From positions 1 to 21,086 of the forward strand of contig DJSB01000042.1 of NCBI GenBank assembly GCA_002437945.1: a DNA stretch of 21,086 nt. The letters run 5' to 3'. Every line of letters starts with the position of its first letter. Positions within the stretch are counted from its first letter, which is position 1. Below, in pieces: positions 1-7,257 of the stretch. Made by a program: the position numbers and the translations under genes. The stretch comes from Christensenella sp. UBA6345 (lineage in GTDB: Bacteria > Bacillota > Clostridia > Christensenellales > UBA1242). The notes beneath the pieces were generated by a model. The model was not told the DNA's origin. It worked only from the letters and a program-made list of their open reading frames with translations, and did no database searches.

Positions 1-63
1 AAAAATGGGGTTCACTTCATATCACTGTGAGTTTTTTATTTAATTATTAAGTTTATTTATTAA

Positions 64-912
64 TTATTCTTCACTTTTTACATCATTTTTATCAGTAACT
101 TCAGTATTTTCACTACTCTCTACTTTTACATCGTTATTAGTTTGTTTTCTTTTATTTAACCATCTTGTAATAGGACGGTTGGTCTTTAACCACTGTATCA
201 ATGGGAAAAGGTTGAAATAGAAAAGTGTAAATATAATATAGATTGTTAAATACAATCCGTAACTCATACCCAATATATCTTGCACATCGTTGTGTGGCAT
301 AAAGTACATAGGGTCAGGTTCAATCTTAAGCACATAAATTTCTAGTATTGAATACACAAATATAACTGCATAGCATACTCCAACTTTCCAAAATTCTTTA
401 TAATTAAAATCAGTAAAGCCTAGTGTCATAAGTGAAATACTTGTTATTAACAGCAAGCAGTGTGTCGCTACAGAATACAAATCATCAAATAAGAAATATG
501 GGCTTTTAAAACCTACACCCGGATATGCAAAGAAAATAATTGCACATAGCAAGGCAGTAATACTAGCAAAGTTGTAGATACATTTTTTCTTGCTTATAGC
601 ACAGACTATAAGTGTCCAACAAGCGATGGCGCACCATGGTCTAGGCAATAAAATATGTAGATAACTATTAAATGTATAATTGGTATTACTTATTAAATTG
701 GCTATTCTTCTAACCACTTCAAAAAATATAATTAACCCTACAAGTACCCATAAAACAATACGTTTTGTTTTATCATCTTTTTTCTTAAACAAAATAGCCA
801 AAGTAACTATTATCGCTATACAAAGTATCAAGGTTAATATCTCGCCTAGTCCCCAAGGTTTAACATGTGAAGCGCCCGGATATCTTGTAAAAAACCAATC
901 TGCAAAACTCAT
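64..912 (-). CDS. YwaF-like multi-pass membrane protein
   Basis: This 282-residue protein has about six hydrophobic segments (roughly residues 23-41, 52-72, 86-106, 110-130, 145-165 and 175-195, with another near 215-240) and a charged cytoplasmic-looking tail rich in Asn, Glu and Lys. The layout, with a Cys in a 'LLPRPWC' stretch (C94) and a His in a following helix (H151), fits the YwaF/TMEM164-like family. The human TMEM164 relative is reported to be a lipid acyltransferase, and I infer only that a Cys/His pair is kept here. The ATG start is preceded by no convincing Shine-Dalgarno site. A promoter about 30 nt upstream supports this start. No clear terminator is visible in the 63 bases left of the gene. 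It is divergent from a second protein of the same type. Family call is moderate; function is unknown. Confidence 0.6.
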   Translation of the reverse strand: MSFADWFFTRYPGASHVKPWGLGEILTLILCIAIIVTLAILFKKKDDKTKRIVLWVLVGLIIFFEVVRRIANLISNTNYTFNSYLHILLPRPWCAIACWTLIVCAISKKKCIYNFASITALLCAIIFFAYPGVGFKSPYFLFDDLYSVATHCLLLITSISLMTLGFTDFNYKEFWKVGVCYAVIFVYSILEIYVLKIEPDPMYFMPHNDVQDILGMSYGLYLTIYIIFTLFYFNLFPLIQWLKTNRPITRWLNKRKQTNNDVKVESSENTEVTDKNDVKSEE

Positions 913-948
913 AAATCTATACTCAACTTTTATTTTTTTAGCATTCGA

Positions 949-977
949 ATAATAACATTTTTTAATATATATATCAA
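949..977 (-). promoter_or_regulatory. Promoter for the leftward YwaF-like gene
   Basis: Reading leftward, TTGATA (972-977) is followed after exactly 17 bases by TATTAT (949-954). The expected start of transcription is near 942, about 30 bases before the ATG at 912. Confidence 0.6.
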
Positions 978-1076
978 TTAAATACGACTAATAATTATCA
1001 TTATCTAATATAAACCGAATTTTATTAAAGTAAAATGTTTGTTTAGCCTATAATGGCTGATTTCATAAAAAATAAA

Positions 1077-1105
1077 TTGATATAGTATTAAGTATTTGGT
1101 ACAAT
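1077..1105 (+). promoter_or_regulatory. Promoter for the rightward YwaF-like gene
   Basis: TTGATA (1077-1082), 17 bases, then TACAAT (1100-1105). Expected transcription start is near 1112. A second possible pair lies just downstream, TTGACA at 1115-1120 with AATAAT at 1138-1143, but it would leave almost no room for the Shine-Dalgarno site AAGGA at 1144-1148. Confidence 0.6.
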
Positions 1106-1155
1106 ATCAGTAGTTTGACACATTTTGTCGAAAAGCAAATAATAAGGACAAGTAT

Positions 1156-2163
1156 ATGAATATTCAAATGTTTAATTTTTGGTACTGGTTTTGGCTAATA
1201 ATCAGCCTAGGTAGTACTGTAGGATTATATTTCCTACTACGCAATAAAAGTGCAAAAACACAAAAAATTGTACTTTTTAGCATATTAATATTAGGATTAA
1301 TCGCTCACTTTACTAAATTCCTATACCCACCATATTCTACCGACCACGCACGTATGTTAAGAGATGCATGGTTCGTTAATATATGCGGTGCTAATATAGG
1401 GCTATTCCCTTTTATGTTCCTATCAAAAGATAAAAGAGTTAAGGATTATATGTTCTACCTTGGTATGTTGGGCGGGCTAATCGCAGTATTTGTACCACTT
1501 GAACCAATAGCAAAAGTTAATCAGGCTGCCGAGTGGATAGATATTGTACGTTTCTATTTCCACCACACCATGCTATATGCTGTACCTTTACTTATGGTAT
1601 TATTTAAACTTCATACCTTAAGTTACAAACGTGTATTCTGGTGTCCAGTATATTTGCTTGTAGTTATGTTGTTTATTATGCTTAACCAAATCTTCCAAAG
1701 CGAACTAGGATTTATACCTTTACGTGGTAATGACATCATTAATGTTAACTATAAAAACTCATCATTAATATGGGGTCCCGGCAACGAGAGTTTTGCAGTA
1801 GTATTTACCGCACTCTGCCCTAAAATATTTAAGACCATACCTTGTGGCGAATACGCTGGTCAGACAAAATACTGGCCATGGTTCTGGTTAATAGTACCTG
1901 CATTTGTATATCTAGTACCTATATGTTTTGCTATATGTATGATATTCGACCACAAAAACTTTAGGTCAGACTTTGCTATAGTAAAAAGTAAGATTAATGA
2001 TTATATAGACATGATTAAGGCTAGACGTAAAGCAAAAGCAACCAGTCCTGACACCGCCATAGTAGTTAATGACTCTTTTGTAAATACAGTATCCGTAGAC
2101 GATAAAGTTAATCAAAACAAAACCACACAAGTTCCTAGTGATACTGACGCAACAACTAATTAA
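1156..2163 (+). CDS. YwaF-like multi-pass membrane protein
   Basis: A 335-residue integral membrane protein with about seven hydrophobic segments and a 60-residue hydrophilic C-terminal tail. The order 'NICG' (C77), then 'GMLGGLIAVFVP', then 'FYFHHTMLY' (H136/H137) is the YwaF-family pattern of a conserved Cys followed by a Gly-rich helix and a conserved His. The start is set by AAGGA at 1144-1148, seven bases before the ATG. It is divergent from the smaller YwaF-like gene at 64-912, and the two differ too much to be a recent duplication. No obvious terminator follows. Biochemical role unknown; lipid acyl chemistry is a guess from distant relatives. Confidence 0.65.
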   Translation: MNIQMFNFWYWFWLIISLGSTVGLYFLLRNKSAKTQKIVLFSILILGLIAHFTKFLYPPYSTDHARMLRDAWFVNICGANIGLFPFMFLSKDKRVKDYMFYLGMLGGLIAVFVPLEPIAKVNQAAEWIDIVRFYFHHTMLYAVPLLMVLFKLHTLSYKRVFWCPVYLLVVMLFIMLNQIFQSELGFIPLRGNDIINVNYKNSSLIWGPGNESFAVVFTALCPKIFKTIPCGEYAGQTKYWPWFWLIVPAFVYLVPICFAICMIFDHKNFRSDFAIVKSKINDYIDMIKARRKAKATSPDTAIVVNDSFVNTVSVDDKVNQNKTTQVPSDTDATTN

Positions 2164-2244
2164 TTATAAAAAATAGATGAAAAACTACAAAAAATGTGTG
2201 ATTTTTATATATTTTTAAGTCATTTAAACCAAAAAATTAAAAAA

Positions 2245-2285
2245 ATTACCAAAATAACAATACAAAACACTAAATTTTTGGTAAT
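2245..2285. repeat. Inverted repeat upstream of the 2326 gene
   Basis: ATTACCAAAA (2245-2254) pairs perfectly with TTTTGGTAAT (2276-2285) across a 21-base loop. On the plus strand no U-run follows, so it is not a terminator for the preceding gene. On the minus strand a T-rich run follows, but no leftward gene ends here. It may be an operator or a leader hairpin. The rest of 2164-2325 is AT-rich with nothing else clear. Confidence 0.4.
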
Positions 2286-2325
2286 ATAGAAATATATTAT
2301 AAAGCAATCAAAAGAAGGATTGGTT

Positions 2326-2715
2326 ATGTGTTTTTTTAAGAGAAAATCAGCACCAGTTATAGATGAAAATAGATTCTATTTAAAAGTCGTAAGCAACGGC
2401 TTCTATATTGAATTGTTTGGTGCAGACGACCCTAAAAATCAAATTAGTATGGGCGAAGGCGAACATCATGTTTCTACTGCAAGGTTTGAAGAAATAAAAA
2501 AGACCATGCATGAACATCTAGACGAGTTAATGGTTATCTATAAAAAACAGACCCAGCCATATCTTGCCGAGCATAAATTGGAAGGATATGCCAACAAACA
2601 CATTACTTTAAAGATGGGACCAACTTCTATAAAAGTAGATGCTGCCATTGACGATCAGGACGACCGCTCTACTATATGCAATATTATAGAACGTCTTAAA
2701 CATATGATAGATTAA
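2326..2715 (+). CDS. Small soluble protein of unknown function
   Basis: A 129-residue soluble, charged protein without membrane segments or a signal peptide. I do not recognise a family. It opens with a short Cys-Phe-Phe-Lys-Arg-Lys stretch, has a beta-rich first half ('FYLKVVSNGFYIELFG'), then a helix with many Glu, Lys and His, and a final helix ending 'IIERLKHMID'. The ATG at 2326 is chosen over the in-frame TTG at 2320 because GAAGGA at 2314-2319 lies six bases before the ATG and directly abuts the TTG. It is a single-gene unit closed by a strong terminator. Confidence 0.65.
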   Translation: MCFFKRKSAPVIDENRFYLKVVSNGFYIELFGADDPKNQISMGEGEHHVSTARFEEIKKTMHEHLDELMVIYKKQTQPYLAEHKLEGYANKHITLKMGPTSIKVDAAIDDQDDRSTICNIIERLKHMID

Positions 2716-2737
2716 CAAATAAACTATTATTATATAT

Positions 2738-2763
2738 AAGTCAGCTAAAATGCTGACTTTTTT
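2738..2763 (+). terminator. Intrinsic terminator after the 2326 gene
   Basis: Perfect 8-bp stem AAGTCAGC/GCTGACTT with a six-base loop, continuing into a T run. Confidence 0.85.
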
Positions 2764-2820
2764 ATATATAGATATAAATAAAAATATTAAGTTTATTACT
2801 ATTATAAAACAATCTTTATA

Positions 2821-2829
2821 TGATATAAT
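2821..2829 (+). promoter_or_regulatory. Extended -10 promoter of the rRNA-modification operon
   Basis: TGA then TATAAT (2824-2829) forms an extended -10 element. No good -35 is visible at 17 bases. Expected start is near 2836, giving a leader of about 24 bases. Confidence 0.5.
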
Positions 2830-2859
2830 CACTATATAAAAAATAAAAAGCGAATATAT

Positions 2860-3699
2860 ATGGAAAAAATCGAAATTAAAAATACAAAATATCAAAAAGT
2901 TTTTGATAGTATATTACAAAAACGTCCCGACTTAACTAGAAACTTTTTAAAAATAACATTAAGAAAAAAAGACATTAGAGTTAACGATGTGAAAATTCAT
3001 GAAAATATAGATGTCGTACCTAATGATGTGATTACTTTATATATTAAGGAACGTGAGTTGCCAACAATAGAAATAGTGTACAAGGACGACAATATAATTG
3101 TAGCCAACAAGCCACAAGGTATGGAAGTAACCAAAGCAGATAAAGTATATTTTAACAAACCATGTCTAGAAGACTGCATACCCAACTATTGGGCTTGCCA
3201 TCGTATAGATATGAATACTGGTGGACTTGTTATTATGGCAAAGAACCAAAAAATATTTAATGATATTTGCGAATGCATCAAAAACCATTTAATTAAAAAG
3301 TATTATATGACTGTAGTTAGTGGTAAGGTAAAGGCAAAAGATAATCTAGTAGATTATATAGAAAAATGCTCGGATTATGTTAAGGTATACCCTACCAACA
3401 TAGGCAATTCGAAAATAGCAAAAACCAACTATCGTACTATAAAAACAGTAGATGAGTTAAGCCTACTTGATATCGAACTTCTTACTGGACGTACTCATCA
3501 AATTCGTGCCCAACTTGCTAGTCATGGTATATATATTGTTGGCGATGAAAAATATGGTGATAAAGATATTAACAAACTTTATCACACAAAAAAGCAACAA
3601 CTATATGCATATAAGATTATTTTTGATAGTATACCAAAACCTTACAATTACCTTAATGGCAAAGTAGTAGAAATCAAACCACAACTACTTATCAACTAA
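2860..3699 (+). CDS. RluA/RluD-family pseudouridine synthase
   Basis: A 279-residue enzyme expected to isomerise uridine to pseudouridine in rRNA (or tRNA). Residues 1-62 look like an S4 RNA-binding domain. The catalytic domain has 'HRIDMNTGG' (114-122) with the presumed nucleophile Asp117; most relatives have HRLDxxTSG, so Ser is replaced by Gly. 'GRTHQIRAQLA' (210-220) is the family's second signature. The target base cannot be read from sequence, so I give no RluB/C/D name. No Shine-Dalgarno site precedes the ATG, which is odd given the short leader. It ends 14 bases before a TlyA-family methyltransferase gene, which makes a two-gene ribosome-modification operon. Confidence 0.88.
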   Translation: MEKIEIKNTKYQKVFDSILQKRPDLTRNFLKITLRKKDIRVNDVKIHENIDVVPNDVITLYIKERELPTIEIVYKDDNIIVANKPQGMEVTKADKVYFNKPCLEDCIPNYWACHRIDMNTGGLVIMAKNQKIFNDICECIKNHLIKKYYMTVVSGKVKAKDNLVDYIEKCSDYVKVYPTNIGNSKIAKTNYRTIKTVDELSLLDIELLTGRTHQIRAQLASHGIYIVGDEKYGDKDINKLYHTKKQQLYAYKIIFDSIPKPYNYLNGKVVEIKPQLLIN

Positions 3700-3713
3700 A
3701 TATAGGTGAATTT

Positions 3714-4445
3714 ATGAAAAAAAGATTGGACGTTGTCCTATACGAAAGACATTATTTTGTATCAAGGGAAAAATCTAAAGAAGCGATAGAAGAAGGTATA
3801 GTATTTTCCAATGGCAAAATACTTAACAAACCCGGTGAAAAAGTAGACGAAGATATTATAATAGAAATCAAAGGCGAGAAGTTAAAATATGTCTCACGTG
3901 CTGGATTGAAGATTGAATACGCAATAGACAATTTTGGTATAGATGTTAAAGACAAAATAGTAATGGACGTAGGTGCATCTACAGGCGGATTTACAGATTG
4001 TGTGCTACAGAACGGGGCTAAAAAAGTATATGCAATAGATGTCGGCTACGGTCAAATGGCACAAAGCCTAATTAATAACCCAAAAGTGATTAATTACGAA
4101 AAAACTAATATTAAAGATGTAAATGCACAAGATTTTAGCGATGTAGATATTATTGTAACCGATGTATCTTTTATCTCTTTAACAAAAATATCATATAAAT
4201 TTAGTGAAATACTACACTCTGGCGGTTACCTTATTGCTTTAATCAAACCACAATTTGAATTAGATGCAAAAACTATAAAAAAATGTAAAGGAGTGGTTAA
4301 AGATGAACATTTAAGACTAAAAGCCAAAGATGAAGTAGTAGCCGATATAGAAATGCACGGATTTAAACTAATTAAAATTGCCACAAGCCCTATAAAAGGT
4401 ACTGAAGGTAATGTTGAATATATCTCTTTATTCCAAAAATTATAA
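3714..4445 (+). CDS. tlyA: TlyA-family rRNA 2'-O-methyltransferase
   Basis: A 243-residue protein with an N-terminal S4 domain (about 1-60, starting 'KKRLDVVLYERHYF') joined to an FtsJ-like Rossmann methyltransferase. The SAM-binding motif is 'DVGASTGGFTD' (85-95). The catalytic set expected for this fold is present: Lys in 'SRAGLK' (66), Asp in 'VTDVSF' (150), Lys in 'LIKPQF', and Glu in 'GTEGN'. Characterised family members 2'-O-methylate cytidines of 16S and/or 23S rRNA, and the family was first named as hemolysins. Length is usual. The start has AGGTGA seven bases or so upstream. It is the second gene of the operon and is followed by a strong terminator. Confidence 0.9.
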   Translation: MKKRLDVVLYERHYFVSREKSKEAIEEGIVFSNGKILNKPGEKVDEDIIIEIKGEKLKYVSRAGLKIEYAIDNFGIDVKDKIVMDVGASTGGFTDCVLQNGAKKVYAIDVGYGQMAQSLINNPKVINYEKTNIKDVNAQDFSDVDIIVTDVSFISLTKISYKFSEILHSGGYLIALIKPQFELDAKTIKKCKGVVKDEHLRLKAKDEVVADIEMHGFKLIKIATSPIKGTEGNVEYISLFQKL

Positions 4446-4449
4446 CCCA

Positions 4450-4487
4450 AAAAAACATTACCACTTATATCACAGGTAATGTTTTTT
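4450..4487 (+). terminator. Intrinsic terminator of the pseudouridine synthase-tlyA operon
   Basis: AAAAAACATTACC (4450-4462) pairs with GGTAATGTTTTTT (4475-4487) around a 12-base loop. The A-run on the left makes it potentially bidirectional. Confidence 0.85.
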
Positions 4488-4555
4488 ATTAAATATATAA
4501 CTAAAACCATAAACTAATATGTATTAAATATCATCATTAAATAATAATTTGCATC

Positions 4556-4584
4556 TTGAAAAACATTATAGATTGTTGTACAAT
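4556..4584 (+). promoter_or_regulatory. Promoter placed for a leaderless transcript
   Basis: TTGAAA (4556-4561), 17 bases, TACAAT (4579-4584). Transcription should begin near 4591, only about three bases before the ATG at 4594. Confidence 0.6.
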
Positions 4585-4593
4585 ATATGTGTT

Positions 4594-5019
4594 ATGAAAG
4601 TATATAGATATTTAAGCGAAAGAGAACTTAATAATATATTAAACAAAGATACAAGCCAGATAGGTGCAAGATTTGCTTGGCACAACCTAGGTGTTAACAC
4701 TCACGAATACAAGCATGATGAAAATTATCTTCATTTCTTTAAGAATAAAGAATCTATGGACGAGATAAGAGAAATGTATCGTTATTATCCACAGAACTTT
4801 TATTTTTGTGAATTTGAAATACCTAAACTAGTATTGTATTTTGCTGCCGGTACAGGATATTATAAAGCACATGGTTATGATTTTGAATCGACAGAACTAA
4901 CCGAATATGCAATACGTGTATCAAAATTTAATCCAAACTGGCTTAAAGAATACACTTTAGATAAAGACAAACAAAAAATTATGTATCAAAAAGATTATGA
5001 TACCATGTTTAAAAAATAA
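4594..5019 (+). CDS. Conserved-looking soluble protein of unknown function, probably leaderless
   Basis: A 141-residue protein beginning 'MKVYRYLSERELNNIL'. I take the ATG at 4594 and not the in-frame TTG at 4549, because the TTG and the codons after it overlap the -35 and -10 elements. No Shine-Dalgarno site precedes the ATG and the predicted transcript starts just before it, so the mRNA is likely leaderless. The middle has 'YLHFFKNKE' and 'FCEFEIPK', the C-terminal third 'YAIRVSKFNPNWLKEY'. There are no membrane segments. The layout recalls unnamed Bacillota proteins of about 140 residues. I cannot assign a reaction. It is a single-gene unit with its own terminator. Confidence 0.7.
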   Translation: MKVYRYLSERELNNILNKDTSQIGARFAWHNLGVNTHEYKHDENYLHFFKNKESMDEIREMYRYYPQNFYFCEFEIPKLVLYFAAGTGYYKAHGYDFESTELTEYAIRVSKFNPNWLKEYTLDKDKQKIMYQKDYDTMFKK

Positions 5020-5036
5020 TCTTTAATTAATCATTT

Positions 5037-5066
5037 AACATATTGGAATCGCCAATATGTTTTTTT
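5037..5066 (+). terminator. Intrinsic terminator after the 4594 gene
   Basis: Perfect 10-bp stem AACATATTGG/CCAATATGTT with a five-base loop, followed by a T run. Confidence 0.88.
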
Positions 5067-5074
5067 GTACACAA

Positions 5075-5107
5075 AAAATGTATTCCCTGATAGAATCACA
5101 GGGAATA
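5075..5107 (-). terminator. Intrinsic terminator of the histidine phosphatase gene
   Basis: Read leftward, TATTCCCTG pairs with CAGGGAATA (arms 5099-5107 and 5081-5089), then a T-rich run (5075-5080 complement). It lies about 20 bases past the stop codon of the leftward gene. Confidence 0.8.
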
Positions 5108-5127
5108 CAATATTTATTACATCTTTC

Positions 5128-5670
5128 TTATATCACAAAATGCTTGATTTCTGCATTGTCAAATTCGTACCAATAACCTTTAGTATAATCAATAGTAGTA
5201 TTATTAAGCACGCTAGCAAGAAAAGTCGCTGTAGCATTATGTGTGACAATAAGTATGCTATTATACATACCATAATCTTTTTTAATATTATTGGCAAAAT
5301 CTCTCATTCGTTGGTAACACTCTTCCCAAGTTTCCATACCATAGCCCTTGTCACGTCTTTTTCTGATTTCTTTTTCTTCTGGGGTTAAAGTGTTTTTATG
5401 ACGTCTTACAAATACACCTTGGTCTACTTCCAAAAGTCTATCATCTTTAATTATTTTTACATTGTGATAAGCGTTAACTATATTGGCTGTCTGCATGGTA
5501 CGCATAAGTGGTGATGCCACGATAACATCTATATGTGTATTTTTAAACTCTTCTGCTTTAGCCTGTACCAACTCTTTACCACTTTTGCTTAATCTATTAT
5601 GGCTACGTCCTTGAACTATACCTACTTCATTCCATACAGTTGTGCCATGTCTCATTATATAAATATCCAT
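5128..5670 (-). CDS. Histidine phosphatase (phosphoglycerate mutase-like) family
   Basis: A 180-residue cytoplasmic enzyme of the histidine phosphatase superfamily. 'MRHGTT' carries the phospho-accepting His8 with Arg7, 'SPLMRTMQTA' the second Arg (57), 'LLEVDQG' the acidic residue (Glu81), and 'IVTHNA' the second His (144). All catalytic positions are present and the length is normal for small bacterial members (CobC/GpmB-like). The substrate cannot be told from sequence. The start is secured by AAGGAG nine bases or so upstream. It is a single-gene unit, divergent from the gene at 5921. Confidence 0.88.
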   Translation of the reverse strand: MDIYIMRHGTTVWNEVGIVQGRSHNRLSKSGKELVQAKAEEFKNTHIDVIVASPLMRTMQTANIVNAYHNVKIIKDDRLLEVDQGVFVRRHKNTLTPEEKEIRKRRDKGYGMETWEECYQRMRDFANNIKKDYGMYNSILIVTHNATATFLASVLNNTTIDYTKGYWYEFDNAEIKHFVI

Positions 5671-5690
5671 AATTTTTACTCCTTATTTTG

Positions 5691-5696
5691 ATTATA
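5691..5696 (-). promoter_or_regulatory. -10 element for the histidine phosphatase gene
   Basis: A perfect TATAAT read leftward, preceded by GG. The -35 region is poor (ATGTTT at 17 bases). Expected start near 5684. Confidence 0.45.
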
Positions 5697-5756
5697 CCAA
5701 AATCAAAAAGTAAAAACATCTAATTATTAAGTATTTTAGGATTTTTTCATAAAATA

Positions 5757-5765
5757 TGATACAAT
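5757..5765 (+). promoter_or_regulatory. Extended -10 promoter for the 5921 gene
   Basis: TGA followed by TACAAT (5760-5765), an extended -10 with no good -35. Expected start near 5772, giving a 5' leader of about 150 bases. Confidence 0.5.
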
Positions 5766-5776
5766 ATGCTTAAACA

Positions 5777-5885
5777 TACATAAGTTAGATGAAAATATCT
5801 TATTAATTATTTTTCGTCTAACTTCCTTATATGTAGTTTTGTTAAGATATAACAAATACAATTTTATCTTACTTTTTAACAAAAC
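5777..5885 (+). promoter_or_regulatory. Two long hairpins in the 5' leader of the 5921 gene
   Basis: Hairpin 1: TACATA (5777-5782) with TATGTA (5830-5835), and inside it AAGTTAGATGAAAA (5782-5795) with TTTTCGTCTAACTT (5811-5824), including one G-T pair. Hairpin 2 follows at once: GTTTTGTTAA (5836-5845) with TTAACAAAAC (5876-5885), and GATA (5846-5849) with TATC (5865-5868). Neither has a U-run directly after it, so they look like leader structure and not terminators. No known riboswitch class was recognised. Confidence 0.5.
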
Positions 5886-5920
5886 CAGACATATACTATT
5901 ATTTAACTAAAGAGAGATTT

Positions 5921-6841
5921 ATGGATAGTAAACAACACACCTTATTAAAGAAATTAATATTGTTGGGACTTTTTGGTATATTAATTGCCATGATAGTTGT
6001 GGCTATATGGATAAGATACAACTTTAGATTAGACATAATGTACTGGACTATTCCTGCCACTTATGTAGATATCAATACCGAAATTACTGGAACATCGGTT
6101 ATGTCATTTAATATACGTTGTATTACCGAAGCCGACACTGGTATTAATGATTGGAGTTATAGAGCCAGTGAAGTAGTAGGTATTGTTAATGACAATCAGC
6201 CTACAATAATATGTATGCAAGAATGTAAACGTCCACAATATAGATATTTAAAGAAATGTTTAAGCGAATATAAATCGGTAGCCGTTTACAGAGATAATAG
6301 TTACAAAAAAGAGTGTTTACCTATATTCTATAGAAAAGATTTATACCAACTAGAAAGTACAGAAACTTTTTGGTTAAGTGACACACCCGATGTGATGAGT
6401 AATACTTGGGGTGGCTACAACAGAATATGTACTTTTGTAGTATTAAAAGAAAAATCAACCGATAAGCGATTACTGGTTGCTAACACTCATCTAGACCACA
6501 AAACACAAGAAGCACAATTAAAAGGAATTAATTTAATTTACAAAAAATTAAGTCAATACAATCTTCCATCATTAATTATAGGTGACTTTAATTGTACACC
6601 TGAAGCAGATGCAATTATTAAAGCACGTAAGTATTATACCGATGCAAGTGCTGGTTCGGCTGACGCAAACAAAGGTACAGTTAATTATTTTAAAAGTAAA
6701 TACCCTAATAAGAAGATAGATTATATCTTTACTACAAAATATGATATACGTGTACTTAACTATAAAGTGATTGACACAGTCAAAAATGGTATATATGCTA
6801 GTGACCACTTCCCTATAATGGCAAATGTGAAGATTATATAA
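5921..6841 (+). CDS. Membrane-anchored endonuclease/exonuclease/phosphatase-family protein
   Basis: A 306-residue protein with one N-terminal membrane helix (about 11-31) and a complete endonuclease/exonuclease/phosphatase (EEP, Mg-dependent) domain outside the membrane. Motifs in order: 'SFNIR' (62-66), 'MQE' (99-101, metal-binding Glu), 'NTHLDH' (188-193, catalytic His), 'GDFN' (221-224), and 'SDHFPI' (294-299, catalytic Asp-His). Family members cleave phosphodiester or phosphomonoester bonds in nucleic acids, phospholipids or inositol phosphates. A membrane anchor with the domain probably extracytoplasmic fits nutrient or lipid hydrolysis, which is inference. The start has GAGAG close by. 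The long structured leader suggests post-transcriptional control. Confidence 0.85.
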   Translation: MDSKQHTLLKKLILLGLFGILIAMIVVAIWIRYNFRLDIMYWTIPATYVDINTEITGTSVMSFNIRCITEADTGINDWSYRASEVVGIVNDNQPTIICMQECKRPQYRYLKKCLSEYKSVAVYRDNSYKKECLPIFYRKDLYQLESTETFWLSDTPDVMSNTWGGYNRICTFVVLKEKSTDKRLLVANTHLDHKTQEAQLKGINLIYKKLSQYNLPSLIIGDFNCTPEADAIIKARKYYTDASAGSADANKGTVNYFKSKYPNKKIDYIFTTKYDIRVLNYKVIDTVKNGIYASDHFPIMANVKII

Positions 6842-7013
6842 CACATTAGATAAATTATTTCATCTTACCTTAATACTTTAGTTTACATACCTAAAAATAC
6901 TTATCATTATATTTACTCTTGATTTTTATGATTAAAAATATTGCTTAAAATATCGAAGTAAGTTGCTGTAGACATTATATCTATAAAAAACTAAATATAA
7001 AAATGAATTAATC
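6842..7013. other. Gene-free AT-rich spacer
   Basis: No open frame of note. A short hairpin (TTAGAT... with ATCT, about 6846-6864) follows the stop codon of the 5921 gene but lacks a U-run, so termination here is uncertain. Confidence 0.4.
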
Positions 7014-7252
7014 TATAATATAGCCTATATGATGTTGATTTACTCACTATGTTTGTAAATCAAGTTGTTAGACACAACTCCACAATATCTTGTGGCATCA
7101 CAGTTTGAATAAACATCAGTTATACAAAAATATTGCTATTCACTGCTTTCGTCTAACTTCCGATAATATATTTATATCAATATATAAATCTTATTAAATA
7201 AAAAGTAAAAATATACCGACAAAAAAAGCCAGCAATTATGCTGACTTTTTTA
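7014..7252 (+). ncRNA. Candidate structured RNA with a four-way junction
   Basis: A TATAAT box (7014-7019, no good -35) would start transcription near 7026. A closed cloverleaf follows at once: outer stem TGATG/CATCA (7030-7034, 7096-7100) encloses three perfect hairpins, TTGATTTAC/GTAAATCAA (7035-7043, 7055-7063), GTTGT/ACAAC (7064-7068, 7074-7078) and CCACAA/TTGTGG (7080-7085, 7090-7095). Only one base of the junction is unpaired. Loop 1 (ATGTTT, 7049-7054) is complementary to AAACAT (7111-7116). Loop 2 (TAGAC, 7069-7073) is complementary to GTCTA (7151-7155), so two pseudoknots are possible. A terminator hairpin ends the region. It is not a tRNA: no T-arm or anticodon arm fits. Strand is inferred from the -10 box. 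Confidence 0.45.
7225..7250. terminator. Bidirectional terminator between the candidate RNA and tRNA-Arg
   Basis: An A-run, then AGCCAGCA, a four-base loop, and TGCTGACT followed by T's. On the minus strand the one imperfect pair is a G-U wobble; on the plus strand it is a C-A mismatch. So it suits the tRNA transcript best but can work both ways. Confidence 0.7.
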
Positions 7253-7257
7253 TTATC

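Noticed and set aside
2245..2285. Terminator of the rightward YwaF-like gene
   Set aside because: The stem is good but no T-run follows on the plus strand, and the loop is long.
4549..4593. N-terminal extension of the 4594 gene starting at TTG
   Set aside because: The stretch contains the -35 and -10 of the gene's own promoter, and there is no ribosome site before the TTG.
7030..7100. A second tRNA gene (cloverleaf shape)
   Set aside because: No TTCGA T-loop, no A-box bases, no seven-base acceptor stem and no plausible anticodon loop. The arm lengths do not fit a tRNA.
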